This document shows, piece by piece, positions 1 through 11,171 of a stretch of 64,000 nt of DNA; position 1 is the first letter of the stretch, and each line of letters starts with the position of its first letter. Source of the stretch: Candidatus Roseilinea mizusawaensis (lineage in GTDB: Bacteria; Chloroflexota; Anaerolineae; J036; Brachytrichaceae); assembly GCA_016841965.1 (NCBI GenBank), contig JAEANN010000047.1:42993-106992 (forward strand). Reading direction: 5' to 3'. The notes under the pieces were generated by a model, which was not told the origin of the DNA, made no database searches, and worked only from the letters and a program-made list of their open reading frames with translations. The translations under genes and the position numbers were made by a program.

Positions 1-1
1 C

Positions 2-946
2 GCAATCAGTGCTTGCACCGGTCTGGACGGCAAAATCTACTGCGTGCCGATTGCCGAGTCGCCGCAACTGGTTTTCTACTGGTCAGACCACTTCCCGAAC
101 GGCTATCCCAAGACCCCTGAGGAGTTCATGACTCAGGCCGAGGCGCTAAAGCAAAAAGGGATATACGCAATTACCTTCTTTGGGTCAACCGATTTCGATG
201 GCTCTGCAGCAACCCGCTTCTTCTTCACCGCGCTGGCATCGTTCGGCGGCGGATACGATGATGGCAAGGGCAACATGCTGCTGAACAGGCCGGAGAATGT
301 CAAAGCTGTAGAGTTCATCCGCGAGATCGTGGCCAAGGGCTACGCACCGGAGATCGTGTTCGCCGGCAAGTTCCAGGAAGAGGAGCCGATGAAGACAGCC
401 GAAGCCGCCTCGTTCCCCACCGGCATTTTCGGCTATCGCTACGTGAACCCGCTGCGCGCGCCCAGCGGCAAAGAGTACAACACCAAGACCGAAAAGGACA
501 TGATCGATGCCATCGAAGCGGGCGATGTGAAGATTTCGTCTTTCCTCGCGCCAGCGGGCAGCAAGCCGAGCTGCGGTCTGGGTGTGGCCGGTTTGATCAT
601 TCCCAAGGGCGCAAAGAATCCCGAGGGCGCAAAGGCCTACATCAACTGGATCATGGATCAGCGCAATAATGCCGACTGGGTCATTGGTCCGGGCGGCGGT
701 GTGCCATCGGTGAACACAACCCGCCAGGCAGATGCTTTCCAAAGCACGTTCTACAAGCAGGCGATCGAGGCAACTGCCGGCCTGTGCCGACCCTGGCAGG
801 GCACGCTGACCAATCCGCCGGAAGCCCAGAAGATCATTGCCACAGTGATCTACAAGCTCATCAAGGAAGACCCAACCGCAGACATCGCCACCGAACTGCA
901 GAAGGCCCAGGACGAATACAACCGCCAGTACGCGCCAGGTTCATAG
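2..946 (+). CDS. Sugar ABC transporter substrate-binding protein, 3' part (5' end outside window)
   Basis: The frame is open from the first bases of the window, so the GTG at 44 is an internal codon; 314 codons of the C-terminal part are present, ending in TAG at 944-946. The protein looks like a family-1 extracellular solute-binding protein: aromatic sugar-stacking patches, a lobe with FPTGIFGYRYVNPL, and a C-terminal helix with ATELQKAQDEYNRQY. Such proteins capture oligosaccharides or polyols outside the membrane and hand them to a MalF/MalG-type permease. Two MalF/MalG-type permease genes follow directly on the same strand, which supports the role. The sugar cannot be told from the sequence. 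No ATPase follows, so one encoded elsewhere (MsmX-like sharing) is likely. Confidence 0.85.
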   Translation, partial: AISACTGLDGKIYCVPIAESPQLVFYWSDHFPNGYPKTPEEFMTQAEALKQKGIYAITFFGSTDFDGSAATRFFFTALASFGGGYDDGKGNMLLNRPENVKAVEFIREIVAKGYAPEIVFAGKFQEEEPMKTAEAASFPTGIFGYRYVNPLRAPSGKEYNTKTEKDMIDAIEAGDVKISSFLAPAGSKPSCGLGVAGLIIPKGAKNPEGAKAYINWIMDQRNNADWVIGPGGGVPSVNTTRQADAFQSTFYKQAIEATAGLCRPWQGTLTNPPEAQKIIATVIYKLIKEDPTADIATELQKAQDEYNRQYAPGS

Positions 947-982
947 ACGCTCTGAGATAACTTGCGCATTCAGCGCGCGTTA

Positions 983-1022
983 AACATGTGCCACGTGTAC
1001 TGTCTTACACGTGGCACATGTT
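983..1022 (+). promoter_or_regulatory. 17-bp perfect inverted repeat between binding-protein and permease genes
   Basis: Arms 983-999 and 1006-1022 are perfect complements around the 6-base loop CTGTCT. No T-tract follows, so this is not a classical terminator. Its place, 36 bases after the binding-protein stop and 18 bases before the chosen permease ATG, fits an intercistronic hairpin that stabilises the upstream mRNA or reduces permease translation, as known for malE-malF type operons. An alternative is a palindromic operator. Confidence 0.7.
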
Positions 1023-1040
1023 CCATATCGAGGCATTCAC

Positions 1041-2027
1041 ATGGCCACACCCGCCGGCACAGCGTCCGGCCATACTTCTGTATCCTCCTACTCGCACAGA
1101 CGCCACCATATCCAGCAAGGTTTCTTCTCGCGCACATTGCCATTCTGGCTGCTTCTGCCTGCGCTGCTCGTGATTGTGGTCATCCAGGTCATCCCCGCTC
1201 TGTTCTCTTTCTTTCTCAGCACGCAGACCTTCGAACGCGGGGACCAGATCTATGTTGGGCTGCGCAACTTCGAGCGTGTGTTTTCCAGCAGCGCATTCAG
1301 CCTCAGCCTGTTCCACACACTATTCTTTCTGATCGGCTATGTCGCGCTCACACTCATCGCCGGCTTTGTGATCGCGCAGATTCTGAATCGCAAACTGCGC
1401 CTATCTCCGTTCTACATCACAGTCATCTTCGTGCCCTGGGTTTTGTCCGATGTCGTGGTCGGTCTCATTTTCCGGCTGTTCATCGTGCCGGACTACGGCC
1501 TGTTCTCCGCCTTTTTCGCCGATCCGAGGATTTTCCCACCCAAAGGCATCTCGATCCTGACCACGCCGGCGGCGCCGGCGCTGATTGCCGGGGTGCCGTT
1601 TCCGCCGGCGCCGGCCCTGATCTACCTCATTTTCGCCTCGGCGTGGAAAGCCCTGCCATTCATCACCCTGCTCATCCTGGCTGCGCTGCAAACCGTGTCG
1701 CATGAACTCATCGAGAGCGCCGCGATCGATGGCGCCGACAGATGGCGCACAGTGCGCTACATCACGTTTCCACTCATTCTGCCCACCTTAATTGTGGCGC
1801 TGTTTAACCTGACCCTCACCGGCGTCAACGGCGTGGGCATGGTGTTCAGTTTGACAGGAGGCGGGCCGGGCACCGCCACCGAGGTGCTTAGCTACCTGCT
1901 CTACACGATTGGCTTTGGCCGGCTGGATTTCGGACGTGCCGCAGCACTGTCAGTCTTCATGGCCATCATTAATCTAACGCTGATTCTGCTCACGTTACGC
2001 ATCTCGCGCTCCGAAAAGGAGGCGTGA
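1041..2027 (+). CDS. Sugar ABC transporter permease, MalF/UgpA type
   Basis: 328 residues from ATG 1041, chosen because GAGG at about 1028-1031 lies at good spacing; the GTG at 1011 falls inside the hairpin and is less likely. An N-terminal cytoplasmic tail is followed by about six membrane segments (first: FWLLLPALLVIVVIQVIPAL). The cytoplasmic EAA loop that docks on the ATPase is visible as HELIESAAIDGADRWRTVRY followed by ITFPLILPT. The protein forms half of the inner-membrane channel of a CUT1-type sugar importer with the next gene. The two genes are separated by only 12 bases. Confidence 0.9.
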   Translation: MATPAGTASGHTSVSSYSHRRHHIQQGFFSRTLPFWLLLPALLVIVVIQVIPALFSFFLSTQTFERGDQIYVGLRNFERVFSSSAFSLSLFHTLFFLIGYVALTLIAGFVIAQILNRKLRLSPFYITVIFVPWVLSDVVVGLIFRLFIVPDYGLFSAFFADPRIFPPKGISILTTPAAPALIAGVPFPPAPALIYLIFASAWKALPFITLLILAALQTVSHELIESAAIDGADRWRTVRYITFPLILPTLIVALFNLTLTGVNGVGMVFSLTGGGPGTATEVLSYLLYTIGFGRLDFGRAAALSVFMAIINLTLILLTLRISRSEKEA

Positions 2028-2039
2028 CCCTACATCGCC

Positions 2040-2996
2040 ATGAACTCAACCTTGTTTGCGTCCTCGCAAGTCTATCGCGCCCGTCGGCGTCTGGCGCCAT
2101 GGTTGTTCAACGGCGCCATGATCGTGATTTGTTTCTTTGTGCTGATCCCGGTGCTGGTCACCATTCTCACCTCGCTGAAGGACCAGACCGACGTACAGCG
2201 CAACCCGCCGGTGCTCTTTCCGTGCGACACCTCTGACGGTCAATTCAACCTGAGCGCCTGCCGCTGGTCGGTGGAAGGCTACACGCGCATCCTAGAGCCT
2301 CGCCCAAATCCCAACGCGCTGCTGGGCTTTGAATACATCGGGCGGATGATCAGCGTCTATCTGCCGAACACACTGATCTATGCAGTTAGCGGGTCAGTGT
2401 TGGTGACTGTGCTGGCCGGCATGGCGGGCTATGTTTTCTCGCGCTATCGCTTTCGCGGCCGGCGCGCGCTGATGCTGGCCATTCTGGCCATCACCGGCAT
2501 TCCACTGCTTACCAACCTGATCGCCCTGTATCGCATGGGTGTGGCCCTGCGCCAGGCATTCCCCGGCTACGAAGAACGGCTGTACGTCATTGTTGTCTAT
2601 GTCGGCTTCTTTCTGCCGTTCAGCATCTGGGTGGTCAAGAGTTTCTTCGACACCATCCCGCGCGAGCTGGAGGAGGCCTCCTTCATCGACGGCTGCACAC
2701 CGGTCAGCTCGCTGATCCGCATTGTTGCGCCGCTGGCGGCGCCCGGCCTGACTTCAGCGTTCCTGATGTCATTTGTCGGCATCTGGAACGAGTTCATCGC
2801 CGGCTATCTGCTGGTCGGCAAAGCCACGCTGCGCACGGCCATGTTCGGCCTGTACGACTTCATCGGCCAGTTCGTCATCGGCTATCAGGTGCTGGCCGCC
2901 GGCTGCATCATGGTGGCTGCGCCGGTCGTCATCATATTCCTGTTCTTCCGCAAGACATTCTTCCGCGCGATGGTCGAAGGGGCGCTGAAAGGTTAA
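2040..2996 (+). CDS. Sugar ABC transporter permease, MalG type
   Basis: 318 residues. The start ATG 2040 follows AAAGGAGG at the end of the upstream gene, a slightly long spacing. Six membrane segments are predicted, with a longer extracytoplasmic loop after the first (residues about 45-95, rich in Pro and Asn), and an EAA loop ELEEASFIDGCTPVSSLIRI with the usual Gly followed by VAPLAAPG. It is the partner of the preceding MalF-type permease in a sugar importer. The gene converges with the broken kinase gene that ends at 3016. Confidence 0.9.
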   Translation: MNSTLFASSQVYRARRRLAPWLFNGAMIVICFFVLIPVLVTILTSLKDQTDVQRNPPVLFPCDTSDGQFNLSACRWSVEGYTRILEPRPNPNALLGFEYIGRMISVYLPNTLIYAVSGSVLVTVLAGMAGYVFSRYRFRGRRALMLAILAITGIPLLTNLIALYRMGVALRQAFPGYEERLYVIVVYVGFFLPFSIWVVKSFFDTIPRELEEASFIDGCTPVSSLIRIVAPLAAPGLTSAFLMSFVGIWNEFIAGYLLVGKATLRTAMFGLYDFIGQFVIGYQVLAAGCIMVAAPVVIIFLFFRKTFFRAMVEGALKG

Positions 2997-3015
2997 GCGA
3001 GTGCAACGCTGACCT

Positions 3016-3444
3016 CTACTTCAATAGCGTGCGCAACAGCGTCAGGAGCGCGCCGGCCAGACAGATGGTCCCGGCGAGTTGCAGGCCGTTGATCAGCAGC
3101 AGCGTGGCGCAGATCAGCAACGCGACAAACACCAACGCCCATGTCAGCCGCGCCAGGCTATTTTCGATCCGGCGCAAGTCGCCGGTTGAGGACTCGCTCA
3201 ACTGGGCGCGGATCTCCAACTGGCCGGCCAGCGCGCGCGAGAGAAACGTGTCGGCCTGCACCGGCAGTTGCACCGTCAGGCGCAACAGCCTGATCGCCTC
3301 GGCAAGCACATCTTGGGCCGATCGCTGCCCCTGTTTGCTGAAGATGCCCTCGGCAAACGGCTGGATTTCCTTCCAGGCGTTGAACGCGGGGTCGAGCGCC
3401 GTGCTCATGCCACTCAAGATATTGACTGCTCGGCCCAGATACAA
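3016..3444 (-). pseudogene. Detached C-terminal part of ABC1/UbiB-like kinase
   Basis: 142 codons in the same frame as the upstream kinase gene but separated from it by a TAG at about 3481. It carries the segment that normally follows the kinase core (YLGRAVNILSG, then LDPAFNAWKEIQPFAEG), an amphipathic helix, and two C-terminal membrane helices (LVFVALLICATLLLINGL and a second one). The only start for independent translation is TTG at 3444, with AAGGAG about 15 bases upstream, so low-level reinitiation is possible. More likely this is the severed membrane anchor of the kinase; readthrough of the TAG would restore a full-length protein with 24 extra residues. Confidence 0.65.
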
Positions 3445-3538
3445 AATATTCTGCGGAATCTGAAACTCCTTTAGGCCCCCCTACAGCTCCCAGCGTGTAT
3501 CCCGGCCCAGATACAAAATATTCTGCGGAATCTGAAAC
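3431..3538. repeat. 36-bp direct repeat flanking a stop-bearing insertion
   Basis: The 36 bases at 3431-3466 recur exactly at 3503-3538, offset by 72 bases (24 codons). The 36 bases between them have no counterpart elsewhere in the kinase gene. On the minus strand the duplicated codons read FQIPQNILYLGR, then DTRWEL, stop, GGLKE, then FQIPQNILYLGR again. Removing 72 bases rebuilds the standard family sequence without a stop. Confidence 0.95.
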
Positions 3539-4875
3539 GGCAGAGACGACAACAGGTCACGGAACTCGACGGCAAACGTGTACATCTCGTCGAACTCCAC
3601 GTCCTTCAGATCAGTTGCCGTCATGCCCCAGAAGCGGTCGAACAACAGGGCGATGGCCTGCTCGATGCGGGTCGTGTCTGCGCCGGGTAGGAAGAAGCCC
3701 ATGCGTTTGGCAGCCGCCGTCAGCCGGCGCGCGTCCTTCAGACTGACAGCAATGATGAACTCCTTCAGCTCCTGCATGTATTCCGGCGTGACGCGCCCCA
3801 CCATGCCGAAATCCACATAGGTCAGGCGAAAGGGTGTCGGCGCGCGCCCGTCTGCTGTTTCTGGCGCATCCTCAACCGGTACATTCAGACGACGCGCCGT
3901 CTCCACATCCAGCGGTTGCACAAACAGGTTGCCGGGATGTGGGTCGGCGTGAAAGAAGCCATCCACAAAGATCTGCTGCAGGTAGGTGCTGAACAACTTG
4001 CGGGCCACAGCTTGCCGCGAGACGCCGGCGCTTTCCAGCCCGGCGTAGTCGGTGATCTTGATGTCTTCGACGTTTTCGAGCACCAGCACGCGCCGCGTGG
4101 TGTATTCATGATACGGTTTCGGCACGCGCACCTGCGGGTCGCCGGCGAAATTGCGGGCAAACAGATCCGCGTTGCGCGCCTCCTGCTCGTAGTCCAGCTC
4201 TTCCAGCACGCCGTCGGCAAATTCCTGGATCAAGGCGTCCAGATTCGCCCGCCGGCGGATCGGCCCATACAGCTTGAGCCAGCGTGCAATCGTCTTGAGC
4301 GAACGCAGGTCAACCGCGACGATCTCATCGAGAAAGGGGCGCTGCACCTTGAGCACCACACGAATGGCGCGGGGGACGCTATTTGCGCTGGGCAGTGGAT
4401 GTAGTTGCGCCCGATGCGCCTGGCCGAACGAAGCCGCCGCAACCGGCTCGCGCTCGAAGTCGTCGAAGATGTTATCAACCGGCCGGCCCAGCTCGGCCGC
4501 GATGATACCGGCGATCGTGTCGTATGGTTCAGCCGGCACAGCATCCTGCAAGCCGCTCAGTTCGGCAATCACCTGCTGCGGCATGATGTCCACGCGGCTG
4601 CTCAGGAACTGGCCCAGCTTGATCCACACGCCGCCCAGGTCCACCGCCAGCATGCGAAAAGCGCGCGCCAGCTTGACGAAGCGCGCCATGCGCGTGCGCT
4701 CCACACGCGCGCGCCCAACCACGCGCACCAGAATCAACTCCCACCAGACGAAGCCGGCAATCATCTTGAAGCCGAACCACAATGCGCGCCGCGCGCGCCG
4801 CTGCAACAGGCGCGGATCGGCGTGGGCCGAAACCACCGAAGAGGGCTGGTCGTTGGACGCGCGTGGAGTGGTCAT
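3481..4875 (-). CDS. ABC1/UbiB (AarF)-like atypical kinase, prematurely terminated
   Basis: 464 residues holding the complete ABC1 kinase core. The family KxGQ motif is seen in VWIKLGQFLSSR, the Ala-rich nucleotide loop in AAASFGQAHRAQL, the ATP-site Lys in VVLKVQRP, the catalytic loop in FFHADPHPGNLFV and the metal-binding DFG in YVDFGMVGR. Members are membrane-associated atypical kinases/ATPases linked to isoprenoid lipid or quinone metabolism. The protein ends six residues after YLGR because a 72-bp partly duplicated insertion brings in a TAG; the membrane anchor is on a separate downstream fragment. Start ATG 4873-4875 has no strong ribosome site. Function may be altered or lost, or the insertion could be an assembly error. 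Confidence 0.8.
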   Translation of the reverse strand: MTTPRASNDQPSSVVSAHADPRLLQRRARRALWFGFKMIAGFVWWELILVRVVGRARVERTRMARFVKLARAFRMLAVDLGGVWIKLGQFLSSRVDIMPQQVIAELSGLQDAVPAEPYDTIAGIIAAELGRPVDNIFDDFEREPVAAASFGQAHRAQLHPLPSANSVPRAIRVVLKVQRPFLDEIVAVDLRSLKTIARWLKLYGPIRRRANLDALIQEFADGVLEELDYEQEARNADLFARNFAGDPQVRVPKPYHEYTTRRVLVLENVEDIKITDYAGLESAGVSRQAVARKLFSTYLQQIFVDGFFHADPHPGNLFVQPLDVETARRLNVPVEDAPETADGRAPTPFRLTYVDFGMVGRVTPEYMQELKEFIIAVSLKDARRLTAAAKRMGFFLPGADTTRIEQAIALLFDRFWGMTATDLKDVEFDEMYTFAVEFRDLLSSLPFQIPQNILYLGRDTRWEL

Positions 4876-4981
4876 GACCGGGAGGGCAATCTACCGACGC
4901 AGTATACTGGCTGAGGCCTTACTGAACATGCACTGAGGCTCTGTAACTGGTTCGTCGTTATTTCGTGAAGAGGTGAATCCA

Positions 4982-5341
4982 ATGGCAGAGAACAAGCCCG
5001 CAATACAGGCGCCTGGCGTGATGGGCGAATTTCAGCGCTTCCTCACCAAGTCGAATGCTATCGCACTGGCCATCGGCGTCATCATTGGCGCTGCGACGAC
5101 CCAGGTGGTCAATTCGGTCGTCAACGACCTGATCAACCCAATCATCGGGGCGCTGCTGGCTAATCTCGACCTATCGCAGGTCAAGATCGTGCTAGGAACC
5201 CTTAAACAGCCGGATGGGTCGACGGTCGAGAACGCCATTCGCATCGGCAATTTCATCTCGATCCTCATCAACTTCACGATCACGATGTTTGTGGTGTTCT
5301 TCATCGCGCGGCTGGTGGCCAGACAGGTGATCGAGAAGTAG
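4982..5341 (+). CDS. mscL: Large-conductance mechanosensitive channel MscL
   Basis: 119 residues from ATG 4982, preceded by GAAGAGG with 8-base spacing; a GTG nine bases upstream is disfavoured. The MscL pattern is clear: N-terminal amphipathic helix (GEFQRFLTKSN), TM1 pore helix AIALAIGVIIGAATTQVVNS with VVNDLINPIIGALL, a periplasmic loop of about 35 residues, and TM2 FISILINFTITMFVVFFIA followed by a basic end. MscL pentamers open on membrane tension to release solutes during hypoosmotic shock. The gene appears to be transcribed alone: the next gene (malQ) is convergent and ends 10 bases away. Confidence 0.93.
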   Translation: MAENKPAIQAPGVMGEFQRFLTKSNAIALAIGVIIGAATTQVVNSVVNDLINPIIGALLANLDLSQVKIVLGTLKQPDGSTVENAIRIGNFISILINFTITMFVVFFIARLVARQVIEK

Positions 5342-5351
5342 CGCCGCGAGA

Positions 5352-6899
5352 TCAAGCGCCGGCGCGGGTGGCAGAGATATGGTCGGTCGGGTCGAAACGG
5401 CCATACGTCAGGGCCATCTCGCGCAGCCGGCCGGCCAAGTCCTCTGTGAGTTGGCCGGGCAGCAGGCGCCATTGCCAGTTCCCATGCGGCCGGCCCGGCA
5501 GATTCATGCGCGCCGCTTCGTCCAGTCCCAGAACGTCTTGCGCGGTCAGCACGATGGTGTCGGCCACCGACATCATTAACAGGCGGGCCATATCCCAGTG
5601 GATCTGCCGGCCATCCGTGCCGGTGTAGCTCAACACCTGTTTGCGCGTCGGCGCATCCAGGCTGTTGAACCAACCCACGGTGGTGTTGTTATCGTGCGTG
5701 CCGCTGTAGGCCACGCAGTTGCGGACGTAGTTGTGCGGGAGGTAGCTCGAACGGGTGTCGGCCACAAACGCGAACTGCAACACGCGCATGCCGGGGAAAT
5801 GGAAGGCGTCGCGCAGCGCCTCAACCTCCGGCGTAATGACACCCAGATCCTCGGCGATGATGGGCAGGCGATAGTCCGCCGGCGCGTCGGCCGGGCGCAA
5901 GGCTTGTTCGATGGCGCGGAACAACTCAAAACCGGGGGCCTGCACCCAGCGGCCTTTGATGGCGGTCGGCTCGTCGGCCGGCACTTCCCAGTACGCCTGG
6001 AAACCGCGAAAATGATCGATGCGCACGCGATCATACAGGCTGAACGCGCTGCGGCACCGCGCAATCCACCAATCGAAGCCGCGCGCTTGCATCACCTCCC
6101 AGCGATAGAGCGGGTTGCCCCAGCGCTGGCCGGTGGGGCTGAAATAATCCGGCGGCACGCCGGCAATCACGGTTGAATTGCCGGTCTCGTCAAAGTGGAA
6201 CAGGTCGCGGTTGGCCCAGGCGTCTGCGCTGTCGTAAGCGACGAAGATGGGGATATCGCCGATGATCTCGATCCCACGCGCATTGGCGCGCTGCTTGACA
6301 GCCTGCCACTGCTTGAAAAATTGATACTGCAAGTATTGCCAGGCGCGCTGTTCGTGGCTCAGTTTGGCGCGCCATGCGGCCAGCGCCGCCGGCTCGCGCC
6401 GCGCGATGTCGCGCTCCCAGGTGTTCCACACCCGTCCGCCGTGCGCATCCTTCAGCGCCATGAACAGGGCATAGTCGTCGAGCCAGGCCGCATTCGCCGT
6501 GCAAAAGGCTTCGAACGCAGCCCGGTCTTCCGCCGCCGCATGGCGCTGGAAATAGTCAAACGAACGGCGCAAGCGATCGAACTTGAATTGAATCACCGGC
6601 CCGTAGTCCACCCGTTCGGGCGGAAAAGACGGTGCATCTGCCAGGTCCGCCGGGGCGAGCGCGTTCTCCTCGACCAGCGTTTGCAGGCTGATCAGCAACG
6701 GATTACCGGCAAAAGCCGAGAAGCACTGATAGGGCGAGTCGCCGTAGCCGGTAGGGCCGAGCGGCAAGACTTGCCACAAGCGCTGGCCGGCGTCTGCCAG
6801 AAAATCAACAAACCGGTGGGCGTGCTCGCCCAGTTCGCCAATGCCGAACCGGCCCGGCAAAGAAGTGGGGTGCAACAACAGGCCGCTTGCTCTTTCCAT
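5352..6899 (-). CDS. malQ: 4-alpha-glucanotransferase (amylomaltase)
   Basis: 515 residues from ATG 6897-6899, matching the usual N-terminus of the family (ERASGLLLHPTSLPGRFGIG). GH77 hallmarks are present: nucleophile Asp in RVRIDHFRGF, general-acid Glu in IIAEDLGVITPEV, and the third Asp in YSGTHDNNTTVGW. The enzyme transfers alpha-1,4-glucan chains between maltodextrins in the cytoplasm, feeding glycogen or maltose metabolism. An open frame continues far upstream of this start, but that part is non-coding antisense to the signal-peptidase-like gene. No operon partner on this strand. Confidence 0.93.
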   Translation of the reverse strand: MERASGLLLHPTSLPGRFGIGELGEHAHRFVDFLADAGQRLWQVLPLGPTGYGDSPYQCFSAFAGNPLLISLQTLVEENALAPADLADAPSFPPERVDYGPVIQFKFDRLRRSFDYFQRHAAAEDRAAFEAFCTANAAWLDDYALFMALKDAHGGRVWNTWERDIARREPAALAAWRAKLSHEQRAWQYLQYQFFKQWQAVKQRANARGIEIIGDIPIFVAYDSADAWANRDLFHFDETGNSTVIAGVPPDYFSPTGQRWGNPLYRWEVMQARGFDWWIARCRSAFSLYDRVRIDHFRGFQAYWEVPADEPTAIKGRWVQAPGFELFRAIEQALRPADAPADYRLPIIAEDLGVITPEVEALRDAFHFPGMRVLQFAFVADTRSSYLPHNYVRNCVAYSGTHDNNTTVGWFNSLDAPTRKQVLSYTGTDGRQIHWDMARLLMMSVADTIVLTAQDVLGLDEAARMNLPGRPHGNWQWRLLPGQLTEDLAGRLREMALTYGRFDPTDHISATRAGA

Positions 6900-6950
6900 G
6901 TTGTGGATGATAAACCAGATCGCGGCGTGGCTATAATGCCTCTTCCCGCG

Positions 6951-7627
6951 ATGACACAAACCACACGCGATGCAATAGGCCGACGAGCGGCCCTGCAACG
7001 AACGGGCGAGATGCCCACCCAAGCCGGCCCAGACGTCAGCTCGGTCGAAACACTCGACGAAATCTGGGAGCGCCCCGGTACGCCCGGCGCGATCTGGCGC
7101 GCACTGGCCGAGGTGGCCGTGATGCTGGCAATCCTGTACGGCATCTACACGTTCTTCCTCACCGGCGCGACAATCGTGGGCGCAGTGATGGAGCCAACAC
7201 TGCTCAACGGCCAGCATCTGCTGGTGAGCAAGGCAACCTACCTGCTCTCCCCGCCGCAGCGCGGCGATGTGGTGGTGTTGCGCGATCCGCTGGGATCGGG
7301 CCGCATCGTCGCCCGGCGCGTGATCGGACTGCCAGGCGAAAAGATCGAAATGCGCGGCCGGCAGGTGATTGTCAACAATCGCCCGCTCAACGAGACCTAT
7401 GTCAGCACGCCACTGCTGGCCACCGAAAGCATGACTGCTGTTGTCGCGCTTCAGCTTGGCAACGACGAGGTGTACGTGCTGGCAGACAACCGCCTGTCTC
7501 TCAACGACAGCCGCACCTGGGGGCCGGTCAAGCTCGATGCAGTGGTGGGCCGCGCCTGGCTGATCTATTGGCCACCCGACAGCATCAGTGTTGTCAAACA
7601 CGAACGATATGAGCAGGAGACACTTCC

Positions 7628-7631
<4 letters not shown>
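6951..7631 (+). CDS. Signal peptidase I-like protein without catalytic Ser/Lys (probable pseudoenzyme)
   Basis: 226 residues from ATG 6951, 14 bases after a TATAAT (6932-6937); ATG 7011 is an alternative start. One membrane helix (about residues 45-65) is followed by an S26-peptidase fold: the substrate-binding box GAVMEPTLL, the box [16 protein letters not shown], then [15 protein letters not shown], and the C-terminal box [12 protein letters not shown]. In active type I signal peptidases the first box is G-x-S-M-x-P-T with the nucleophile Ser; here it reads G-A-V-M-E-P-T (GTG codon). The general-base Lys of KRVIGLPG is Arg here. Both catalytic residues are therefore missing although the fold is well kept. 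The stop overlaps the deoC start (ATGA), so the two are probably co-translated. Function unknown. Confidence 0.85.
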
Positions 7632-8317
<686 letters not shown>

Positions 8318-8365
8318 GCACTGATCCTCACACGCGCTGAACACGCGGAAGCAGAAGATTTCAGA

Positions 8366-8394
8366 TTGACACGGCAAACACACTGTGTCAAAAT
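8366..8394 (+). promoter_or_regulatory. Promoter and operator-like palindrome of the toxin-antitoxin pair
   Basis: TTGACA (8366-8371), a 17-base spacer and CAAAAT (8389-8394) form a sigma-A-type promoter. The same bases hold the inverted repeat TTGACAC (8366-8372) / GTGTCAA (8385-8391), which covers the -35 box and the edge of the -10. This is the layout expected for repression by the ribbon-helix-helix antitoxin encoded 36 bases downstream. Confidence 0.65.
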
Positions 8395-8429
8395 GGTTCC
8401 AGATTGGAATCAGCGAGAGGAGGCTGTTC

Positions 8430-8672
8430 ATGCCAACGATTACCGTCAAGAACATCCCCACAGACGTTTACGAACTGCTCAAGCGATCTGCTGCCGCCAA
8501 TCGGCGCAGCATCAACAGCGAAATCATCATACACATTGAGCGCGGGGTTCGCGGACGCAGAGTGGATGCCGAAGCCCTGCTCCTGCGCGCGCGCCTGTTG
8601 CGCCAGAAGACCAGACGGCATCGCGTCACAGACGTCGAATTTCAAGCCGCCAAAACGACAGGCCGGCCATGA
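8430..8672 (+). CDS. Antitoxin, ribbon-helix-helix (FitA/Arc-like)
   Basis: 80 residues from ATG 8430, with the ribosome site GAGAGGAGG at 8415-8423. The N-terminus PTITVKNIPTDVYELLKRSA and NRRSINSEIIIHIER fits the FitA-type ribbon-helix-helix fold: a beta strand that enters the major groove, then two helices. The basic C-terminal tail (residues about 50-80) is the usual region that wraps the toxin. The gene overlaps the downstream PIN toxin by ATGA, typical of VapBC/FitAB modules. A promoter with an inverted repeat just upstream suggests autorepression. Confidence 0.88.
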   Translation: MPTITVKNIPTDVYELLKRSAAANRRSINSEIIIHIERGVRGRRVDAEALLLRARLLRQKTRRHRVTDVEFQAAKTTGRP

Positions 8673-9079
8673 TTGTGGTTGACACAAACCTGATCGGTTA
8701 TTTGTTTCTGGAAAGCAGCCACTCTGCGCTGGCCGAGCAGGCCTGGCGCAAAGACAACGAGTGGGTTGCGCCCCTTCTCTGGCGCAGCGAATTCCGCAAC
8801 GTCCTTGCCCACTACATCCGCAAGCGATGGCTGACAGTGGAAGAATGCAGGCAGATCATGGCGAGCGCGCTTGAACTCATGGAAGCACAGGAGTATGAAG
8901 CGGACTCGGATCAGGTGTTACGGCTTGTGGCCGAGAGCAACTGTTCAGCCTATGACTGTGAATTCATCGCAGTGGCGCAGGAGCTGAGGATTCCACTGGT
9001 CACGGTAGACAAGCAAATCCTCAGAGAGTTCCCCACCGTGGCAGTATCGCTGTCAGACTTTGCCGAACGGCAGGAATGA
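8669..9079 (+). CDS. PIN-domain toxin (VapC/FitB-like ribonuclease)
   Basis: 136 residues. The PIN acidic residues are all seen: Asp in IVVDTNLIGYL, Glu in WRSEFRNVL, Asp in SAYDCEFIAVA, and a fourth Asp in LVTVDKQIL. These bind Mg2+ for RNA cleavage; family members cut tRNA or rRNA when freed from the antitoxin. The gene overlaps the antitoxin stop by four bases. A weak hairpin (9115-9123/9129-9137) lies between this gene and the convergent CoA-binding gene. All catalytic residues are intact, so the module is probably functional. Confidence 0.9.
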   Translation: MIVVDTNLIGYLFLESSHSALAEQAWRKDNEWVAPLLWRSEFRNVLAHYIRKRWLTVEECRQIMASALELMEAQEYEADSDQVLRLVAESNCSAYDCEFIAVAQELRIPLVTVDKQILREFPTVAVSLSDFAERQE

Positions 9080-9188
9080 GGCGACTCAGAACCTATCCCA
9101 GCAGATTTAAGACGTCGGATTTCCGGAAGAAGTCCGATGCCTTATAGATAGAGTCTAAAGCAAATGCCAAATATCCTTTTTGTCCCGC

Positions 9189-11169
<1,981 letters not shown>

Positions 11170-11171
11170 TC

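Noticed and set aside
6195..6950. N-terminal extension of the signal-peptidase-like protein to 478 residues
   Set aside because: The region is antisense to malQ; the family needs only one short cytoplasmic stretch before the membrane helix, and a TATAAT lies just before ATG 6951.
6900..7601. N-terminal extension of MalQ to 749 residues
   Set aside because: The MalQ family N-terminus starts at ATG 6899; the upstream part is antisense to the signal-peptidase-like gene and low in plausible protein features.
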